A DNA stretch of 41,762 nt, from the NCBI GenBank assembly GCA_023386155.1, contig JAEWKH010000114.1, positions 1 to 41,762 on the forward strand. Direction: 5' to 3'. The notes beneath the pieces are model-generated. The model saw nothing but the letters and a program-made list of their open reading frames with translations. It did not search any database and was not told where the DNA came from. Origin of the DNA: Pseudomonadota bacterium. Lineage in GTDB: Bacteria; Pseudomonadota; Alphaproteobacteria; Rhizobiales; Beijerinckiaceae. Below, piece by piece: positions 41,346 through 41,762 of this stretch (position 1 is its first letter; each line of letters opens with the position of its first letter). Both the position numbers and the translations under genes were made by a program.

Positions 41346-41762
41346 ATGGCCGACGAGCCCTGGGCCCATAGTCGTTACGACCTGCAACAGGCGCGATCCC
41401 CAGACGCGCCTGACACGGCTACCTTTACCGACCCGCGAGGTGACTTCGGATGGATTCACTCTTACGAGACCGGGTCGACCCTCGACGGGCCAGGAGTCCG
41501 CGTCGTCGTGTTCATGAGCGGCTGCCTGCTGCGATGCCTGTACTGCCACAACCCGGATACCTGGCACCTTAAGGACGGCACCAAGATCCCGTTCGAACGG
41601 GCCAGGACCGCACTTCAGGCCTACGAAGCGCCGCTGCGGGCCCTCGACGGCGGCCTGACGATATCGGGCGGGGAGCCACTGGTTCAGGTGCACTTCACCG
41701 AACGGCTGTTTGCGGCCGCCAAGGACATGGGCCTTCACACGGCACTGGACACATCCGGCTTT
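41346..41762 (+). CDS. pflA: Pyruvate formate-lyase activating enzyme, N-terminal part (3' end outside window)
   Basis: 139 residues are visible; the frame is open to the last base. Radical-SAM motif SGCLLRCLYCHNPDTW (CxxxCxxC), preceded by GSTLDGPGVRVVVFMSGC and followed by LTISGGEPLVQ, the SAM-binding GGE segment. The N-terminus carries about 45 residues before the core (MADEPWAHSRYDLQQ onward). The enzyme installs the glycyl radical in PflB under anoxic conditions. It begins 11 bp after pflB. Truncated only by the window edge. Confidence 0.93.
   Translation, partial: MADEPWAHSRYDLQQARSPDAPDTATFTDPRGDFGWIHSYETGSTLDGPGVRVVVFMSGCLLRCLYCHNPDTWHLKDGTKIPFERARTALQAYEAPLRALDGGLTISGGEPLVQVHFTERLFAAAKDMGLHTALDTSGF

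Noticed and set aside
1..41762. CRISPR arrays, tRNA or rRNA genes, insertion sequences, phage genes
   Set aside because: None seen: no regular direct repeats with spacers, no recognisable tRNA or rRNA sequence, and no transposase or integrase among the supported genes.

Overview
The window is 41.8 kb of GC-rich DNA with dense coding and long shadow frames. Gene content points to a facultatively anaerobic, denitrifying alphaproteobacterium, most likely in the Hyphomicrobiales (Methylobacteriaceae/Bradyrhizobium-like): nosZDFYLX order with nosX, a soluble NAD-linked formate dehydrogenase (fdsGBA-D), a cobalt nitrile hydratase, FixK/FNR-type boxes and a palindromic repeat containing GTGCGAAAAAGTGG, of a kind common in that order. 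The genus cannot be fixed from this sequence.

Layout. (1) 1-6245: nosZ (5' end cut off) nosD nosF nosY nosL nosX, reading right, the nitrous oxide reductase operon. (2) 6350-11373, reading left: ubiT, ubiU, ubiV (oxygen-independent ubiquinone synthesis), a divergent NnrS-like membrane protein, then, behind a perfect FNR-type palindrome, a small unknown protein and a Crp/Fnr regulator. (3) 11487-13576, reading right: ubiD and ubiX, divergent from ubiT across a shared FNR-type site. (4) 13727-15523: ccmE, a Bfd-like ferredoxin and modA. (5) 15773-20968: fdsG-fdsB-fdsA-fdsD. (6) 20982-22637, reading left: nitrile hydratase alpha, beta and accessory gene. (7) 23011-30063: a low-oxygen stress block with an unknown small protein, zinc alcohol dehydrogenase, two double-domain universal stress proteins, a small cytochrome c, an unknown protein, a beta-CASP RNase-like metallohydrolase and D-lactate dehydrogenase. 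(8) 30240-32885: a lone adenylation-carrier-thioesterase protein with a cysteine in the thioesterase nucleophile position. (9) 33415-36967: three small secreted proteins and an MFS transporter. (10) 37286-41762: an iron-sulfur L-serine dehydratase with a twin-arginine signal, pyruvate formate-lyase, and the start of its activating enzyme, cut by the window edge.

How it fits together. Most of the window serves life without oxygen: N2O respiration, anaerobic quinone synthesis, cytochrome c maturation, molybdate supply to formate dehydrogenase, and serine to pyruvate to formate plus acetyl-CoA, with formate oxidised by Fds and pyruvate also reducible to D-lactate. Six sites matching TTG(A/C)-N6-(T/G)CAA, plus one near-match, lie in intergenic DNA in front of these genes and suggest one FixK/FNR-type regulon. 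Separately, four copies of a 38-bp element, each three 7-bp half-sites at an 11-bp period (PhoB/OmpR style), sit in the correct orientation in front of the three secreted-protein genes and the serine dehydratase-PFL operon. This second network is the most novel-looking signal in the window.
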